A DNA stretch of 64,000 bases, taken from Arthrobacter sp. 31Y (GTDB lineage Bacteria > Actinomycetota > Actinomycetes > Actinomycetales > Micrococcaceae). Where the stretch lies: the NCBI RefSeq assembly GCF_000526335.1, contig NZ_JAFW01000001.1, positions 868,001 through 932,000 on the forward strand, read 5' to 3'. Position numbers and translations under genes: made by a program. Under the pieces are notes generated by a model. The model was not told the DNA's origin. It was given only the letters and a program-made list of their open reading frames with translations, and ran no database searches. This document shows, piece after piece, positions 60,254 to 64,000 of the stretch. Position 1 is the stretch's first letter; every line of letters starts with the position of its first letter.

Positions 60254-61153
60254 ATGGCGCCTGGGTTATACGGAGCCGACATTGAACAGCTCAACTCGCT
60301 ATCCAAACAAATGGGACAAGCGGGAAGCCGGCTCCAGAACCAGGAACTCCAGGTCAATGGCCTGATCTCAGGCGCTGCGTGGAAGGGAGCCGACGGCGAG
60401 CGCTTTCGCCGCGAATGGGACAGCACCCTGCGGCCCATGTTGCACAGGGCCTCCCGTTCATTGGATGACGCATCCAGAATGCTGCGCGCCCAGGCTGACG
60501 AACAGCAGAAGGCCAGCACCCAGGGTGGGTCCTCCAAGGGAGGGTCTACGGGGGCCAGCAGCCCGCAGACTCCCGGCGGCACCGTCAACGACGACACCCA
60601 GACCACTGGGTGGGAGGGGCTGTTAGGCGTCACAGGCAGCCAGGGTTGGTGGGCCGGCAACGCCCTCGTCACCGCCAGCGGTTTGGCGACGGACTCGATC
60701 CTGGCCCAGATGGCCAAGGGCGGGTTGGTCACGGAACTGACCCGGTGGCCCTGGCTCAGTGCGCAGTACGGCCAGGCCGCCGGCGCCGGGTATGTCAAAG
60801 GCACCCAACTGCTCAACGGCAGTTCAATGCTCGGGCGGCTCTCGGGGGCCTTGGGCTTCGTCACCGGCGGAATTCAGGTTTACCAAGGAATCCAGACGGG
60901 ACATCCCGGAATGGCGGTGGACGGCGGGATCTCCGCCGCGTTGGCCGTGGGTAGCTTCTTTCCGGTGGTTGGCCCTGCCTGCGCCATCGCCGGCATCGCC
61001 TGGGGTGGCTTGGGCCTCCTGGCGACGAACATGGGCTACGACTCCGCGTCCTCCATGATCGCTGATGGCGCAGAACATGCCTGGGAAGGAGCACAGGACG
61101 CCGCCGGAGCAATAGCCGACGGCGCAAAGAAGGTCTGGGGATGGCTTACATGA
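60254..61153 (+). CDS. WXG100-superfamily type VII secretion protein with long C-terminal domain
   Basis: 299 aa. The N-terminal 100 residues form a helical hairpin with the WxG turn as Trp43-Lys-Gly45 (AAWKGADGERFRREWDS), which is the WXG100 hallmark. A Ser/Thr/Gly/Pro linker follows, then a Gly/Ala-rich hydrophobic C-terminus (ISAALAVGSFFPVVGPACAI and related). Start at 60254 has GGGGGGAA upstream. No EccC, EccD or mycosin gene is in the window. The C-terminus could be a membrane-active effector domain; nothing matches a known toxin. Confidence 0.82.
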   Translation: MAPGLYGADIEQLNSLSKQMGQAGSRLQNQELQVNGLISGAAWKGADGERFRREWDSTLRPMLHRASRSLDDASRMLRAQADEQQKASTQGGSSKGGSTGASSPQTPGGTVNDDTQTTGWEGLLGVTGSQGWWAGNALVTASGLATDSILAQMAKGGLVTELTRWPWLSAQYGQAAGAGYVKGTQLLNGSSMLGRLSGALGFVTGGIQVYQGIQTGHPGMAVDGGISAALAVGSFFPVVGPACAIAGIAWGGLGLLATNMGYDSASSMIADGAEHAWEGAQDAAGAIADGAKKVWGWLT

Positions 61154-61202
61154 TCGCGCCACTTCCTAAACTGGACAGAGAAACCCTTAACAGAAGGCAG
61201 AA

Positions 61203-61832
61203 ATGACCACCCAGACAGAAGAAACCCAGGCGTTGCTCATCACCGAACACGAGCTCATCGCACTCATTGCGTTGGCCGGCACCGACGGCGCACTGAAATG
61301 CCAGACCCTTTTCCGCCTCGATCACGCCGCCGGGTCGCCGCTGGAACAGGCCGGTGTTGCCACGCTGTTGGAACGCGGGCTGATGAAGATCGAGAACGAC
61401 GCACTCCTGCCGGTTGGGCCGGCCGCGACCGTTACGGCCGTCCTGGCGGATGCCACGGCATGGCTGGAAACAGCCCTCGTCACCCCCTCCTCGGAGCATG
61501 TTTCCTTCATGTTCGGCGCAGAGCAGGGTGCCCTTTTGCTCAATCTGAGCAAATACGGCGTTCACGAGCTGCACCCCATTACGGGCTCCGAAGGTATGGT
61601 CGCCACTGCAGTGCAGATGGCCGACTATTACCTGAACCAAGCGCCGGACGGCTTTCCCGCGGCCGCAACCACCCGCCGGCACTTCAATGACGGAACCTTC
61701 CGAGCGGTGCACGTCAAAGCTGAGGCCGACGGTTCCCTGTCGATCGCCGCGGGCGAAGGCGAGAATCTCGACTCTACGGCCCTTACGCGTGATCAACTCG
61801 ACGCACGCGTCCGCGCAGGCTTGGAGCGATAG
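61203..61832 (+). CDS. Uncharacterised protein, possibly an EspG-like T7SS partner
   Basis: 209 aa soluble protein, ATG at 61203 after GAAGGCAGAA. The N-terminus ITEHELIALIALAGTDGALK and the ERGLMKIENDALLPVGPAAT helix-turn region, followed by a beta-rich part (VSFMFGAEQGALLLNLSKYG, VHELHPI), recall the shape of EspG-type chaperones. I would not call it EspG on that basis alone. It sits 49 bp after the WXG gene and 5 bp before the next, so the three look like one operon. Confidence 0.55.
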   Translation: MTTQTEETQALLITEHELIALIALAGTDGALKCQTLFRLDHAAGSPLEQAGVATLLERGLMKIENDALLPVGPAATVTAVLADATAWLETALVTPSSEHVSFMFGAEQGALLLNLSKYGVHELHPITGSEGMVATAVQMADYYLNQAPDGFPAAATTRRHFNDGTFRAVHVKAEADGSLSIAAGEGENLDSTALTRDQLDARVRAGLER

Positions 61833-61837
61833 CCCGG

Positions 61838-62488
61838 GTGAGCTACCAGTCAGGCCCTGCACCGCTTTACCACTCAGACCGTTCCCTGGACTATTGGCTT
61901 TCCCCGGAGCTCTCGGCTATCACCCCGACGAATGCGCGATCTCGCCTGCGTGAGCTCGCCAGCGCCCGAGGAGCTTACATGGGCGCGTGGGCTGCCGGAA
62001 TCGGATTCGGCGGGTTCCTTGTCCTCCTGGGTGTAGTCCTGACTATTCGGCTCGGCACGCTAGTAACGCTTCCTGCCCTCGGCATTCCCGGCGCAGCCCT
62101 GGCCGTTCTGTGCGGAATATACTTCGCACGGGTCCAGAACCGGTTGCCGCGGACAGACCGGGCGCTGGTCAATCGTGGTCCTGGGAACCTGCGCGGGGCG
62201 CTCTCCTTCGTGGCGTTCGTCCTGCTCGTCTTCACGGGACTGTTCGCTTTCACGGCCAAACCGTCCACCTGGCAGGATCCTGGCGCGCTGCTGACGCTGG
62301 TTTCGGTTCTTGCCTTCATGGTGTCCCTCCTCGTGGTTGGGATCATCGTCCCGGCCACCATCGCGAGCCGTTCGAGGGAGTCGCTTCGCCGCAAGGCTGC
62401 AACTGATCCCCATTTCCGGGCGCTGCTGGAACAGGACCTCGCCACGTGGCGTGATCCCTATGGCAACGCCGGATACGGCCCGCTCTAA
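61838..62488 (+). CDS. Uncharacterised membrane protein of the WXG locus
   Basis: 216 aa, GTG start 5 bp after the previous stop. A Tyr/Ser-rich N-terminus of about 45 residues, four or so helices (GFGGFLVLLGVVLTIRL, LVTLPALGIPGAALAVLCGI, LSFVAFVLLVFTGLFAFTA and LLTLVSVLAFMVSLLVVGII), and a C-terminus ending DPYGNAGYGPL. Not recognised. Its stop is 3 bp from the convergent ABC transporter stop. Confidence 0.7.
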   Translation: MSYQSGPAPLYHSDRSLDYWLSPELSAITPTNARSRLRELASARGAYMGAWAAGIGFGGFLVLLGVVLTIRLGTLVTLPALGIPGAALAVLCGIYFARVQNRLPRTDRALVNRGPGNLRGALSFVAFVLLVFTGLFAFTAKPSTWQDPGALLTLVSVLAFMVSLLVVGIIVPATIASRSRESLRRKAATDPHFRALLEQDLATWRDPYGNAGYGPL

Positions 62489-62491
62489 GCC

Positions 62492-64000
62492 TCAGGGTGT
62501 GTTCTGGCTGCTCTCATCCACGGAGAGCTGGGATTCAAACATCCGGAAGTATCGTCCCCTCAACGCCACAAGTTCTTTGTGTGTCCCCTGCTCCGCTATC
62601 CGCCCGTCCTCCAACATGTACACGATGTCCGCCTTCTCTATGGTGGCCAGGCGATGACTGATGGCAATGATGGTGCTGCTCCGGTCCGCAAAGAGCCTGG
62701 TGAAGATGCGGTGCTCGGCCAAAGCGTCAATGGCCGAGGTTGGCTCGTCCATGACCATGAACGAGGCGTCGCGATAGAAGTTCCGCGCCATGGCCAGCCG
62801 TTGCCATTGGCCACCTGAGAGCCCGCTTCCCTTGCGTCCCCGGGGGTCTTCCATCCAGTTACTGACGTGGTTCTCCAGGCCATTGGGCAACTTGTTGATG
62901 AATTCCATGGCCTCGGCGTCGGCGGCCGCCCGCCGGATGCGGTCATCGTCCCGGGGCTGGTCCACATCTCCCAGGTAGATGTTCTCCGCGGCGGTGGCGA
63001 ACTCGTATTTCAGGAACTCCTGGCTTAGAACAGCCAGGTGCCGGTGCCAGCTGGTCACGTCAATCCCGGCGAGGTCCACGCCGTCCAGCAGGACTTGGCC
63101 GGAATCCGGCCGATACAGGCCTGCCAGGATACGGATCAGCGTGGACTTGCCGGCGCCGTTCTCCCCCACAATCGCGATGTGCTGACCGGCCTTGATGGTC
63201 ATGGAAATGCCCTTGATGACCTCGATGTCGCTCCCCGTGTAGCTGAATCGAATGTCCCGCATTTCCACGGTGGTTGGCGAGCTTGGGAGGGGCTCCTCTT
63301 TTCCGCTGGGAACGGGAAGTGCCATAAAAAGCTCGTAGTCCTTGAGGTTGGCCAGGTCCTCATCAATGGAACTGAGCGAGGATACGAGGCTGTTGGCGGT
63401 GGACAGCGCACGGCTCACAATCTGCTGGACGTAGAGGAACTGTCCCACCGGCTGCGCCCTTGCGATGATTTGACCAACCACCCAAACCAAGGACACAACC
63501 TCGGCTCCGTACTGAAGGGAATCAGCGGCAAGCTGCTTGGGGATGTAACGCTTCTGGAAGTCCAAACGCCTGCGCTCGTCGGCGTCCCGCAACCTAGACC
63601 GCAGGTCCATGAGGTATCCAACGATCCCATAAAGCCGCATCTCTGCGATGTGCTGGGGCCGGAGCAGGTTTTGTTCGATCATGCGGCGTTGCCGCCGCGA
63701 ATCCACCTGTGTGTTCCAGTGTGCGATCTGCTCGCGGGAGAGTTTGAACTGCAGGTACACGCTGGGCACGATGGCTACCAACACAATGACGGCGATCCAC
63801 CAGCTGACCAGCAGCAGAGCACCAATGGCCAGGACCACGGAAACGAACTGGGTAAATATGGCGGCTATCCGGTCCAGCACGCGAGCGTAGGAATCGGAGA
63901 ACCGCTTGGCGCGGTCGTAAAGATCCACCGTTTCCTTGTCGTCATAGCGCCAGAACTCCAGCGCCAGGAACCGTTGGTACATCATGTCCCCCACGATGGC
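62492..64000 (-). CDS. ABC exporter (fused permease/ATPase), 5' end outside window
   Basis: 503 codons to the edge. The C-terminal ATPase has Walker A GENGAGKST, signature LSGGQWQRLAMARN, Walker B MVMDEPTSAIDA and His switch ISHRLA. The part before it spans the last helices of a type I exporter (VSVVLAIGALLLVSWWIAVI), with coupling-helix-like GDMMYQRFLALEFW near the edge. The open frame continues past 63994, so the start lies outside. The specificity cannot be told; it is convergent with the WXG operon. Confidence 0.9.
   Translation of the reverse strand, partial: AIVGDMMYQRFLALEFWRYDDKETVDLYDRAKRFSDSYARVLDRIAAIFTQFVSVVLAIGALLLVSWWIAVIVLVAIVPSVYLQFKLSREQIAHWNTQVDSRRQRRMIEQNLLRPQHIAEMRLYGIVGYLMDLRSRLRDADERRRLDFQKRYIPKQLAADSLQYGAEVVSLVWVVGQIIARAQPVGQFLYVQQIVSRALSTANSLVSSLSSIDEDLANLKDYELFMALPVPSGKEEPLPSSPTTVEMRDIRFSYTGSDIEVIKGISMTIKAGQHIAIVGENGAGKSTLIRILAGLYRPDSGQVLLDGVDLAGIDVTSWHRHLAVLSQEFLKYEFATAAENIYLGDVDQPRDDDRIRRAAADAEAMEFINKLPNGLENHVSNWMEDPRGRKGSGLSGGQWQRLAMARNFYRDASFMVMDEPTSAIDALAEHRIFTRLFADRSSTIIAISHRLATIEKADIVYMLEDGRIAEQGTHKELVALRGRYFRMFESQLSVDESSQNTP

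Noticed and set aside
1-64000. Prophage, insertion sequence or CRISPR array
   Set aside because: No integrase, transposase, terminal inverted repeats, or regularly spaced direct repeats are seen. The arr gene and the SipW cassette have no mobility gene beside them.

Overview
The window is chromosomal DNA from a high-GC actinobacterium. It is most likely a member of the Micrococcaceae (Arthrobacter or Paenarthrobacter type). The evidence is strong G/C at third codon positions, frequent GTG starts and ATGA/GTGA stop-start overlaps, and actinobacterial gene sets: GuaB3-type IMP dehydrogenase relative, SepX/GlpR-like divisome protein beside rimJ-galU, WXG100-type protein, SURF1/DUF3817 pair, PPK2 and ZapE. 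The genus assignment is inference. No prophage, insertion sequence or CRISPR array is visible.

Layout. 1-7.6 kb: the 5' part of typA (runs off the left edge), a secreted SGNH-hydrolase lipoprotein, and a complete oligopeptide ABC operon (dppA-B-C-DF, minus strand). 7.6-17 kb: housekeeping genes (SRPBCC protein, ychF, rmuC, ispH, a membrane protein, xseA-xseB, PPK2, alanine-type aminotransferase). 17-20.5 kb: a four-gene glycine betaine/choline-type ABC operon. 20.7-29.8 kb: rsgA preceded by a well-formed 30-codon upstream ORF, a Nudix hydrolase, a GH35 beta-galactosidase, pirin, a BadF/GlcNAc-kinase-like protein, nitronate monooxygenase, and a divergent LysR/MFS pair. 29.8-37.5 kb: a TMEM175-type channel, two Lrp/AsnC regulators around an MFS transporter, a DUF1761 protein, corA-zapE, ferritin, and a uspA-crcB-crcB fluoride-export operon. 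37.5-41.2 kb: a UbiB/ABC1 kinase under a PadR regulator, a divergent second padR with a HAAS-type membrane protein, and an Arr rifamycin ADP-ribosyltransferase.

41.5-43.6 kb holds a compact cassette: a TasA/camelysin-like secreted protein, a SipW-type signal peptidase with a Ser/His dyad, and a second secreted protein. It ends next to a tRNA-Ala(CGC). 43.7-49.1 kb is an ancestral actinobacterial block (sepX/glpR, rimJ, galU, 5-formyl-THF cyclo-ligase, FmdB zinc ribbon, SAF/CpaB-like protein), but the moeA/glp gene usually found here is absent. 49.2-53.3 kb encodes one 1,384-residue protein with the architecture of an SF1 helicase plus Vsr-like nuclease. Its Walker A lysine, motif II glutamate and motif III glutamine are all replaced. 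53.5-60.1 kb: guaA, DUF3817-SURF1, an orphan PTS EIIA, glpD and guaB3. 60.2-64 kb: a WXG100-type protein, a possible EspG-like partner, a membrane protein, and an ABC exporter that runs off the right edge.

The observations I rate highest are the ATPase-degenerate helicase-nuclease, the WXG locus, the SipW/TasA-like cassette, the rsgA leader ORF, and the 10-bp-phased repeat array between the two padR genes.
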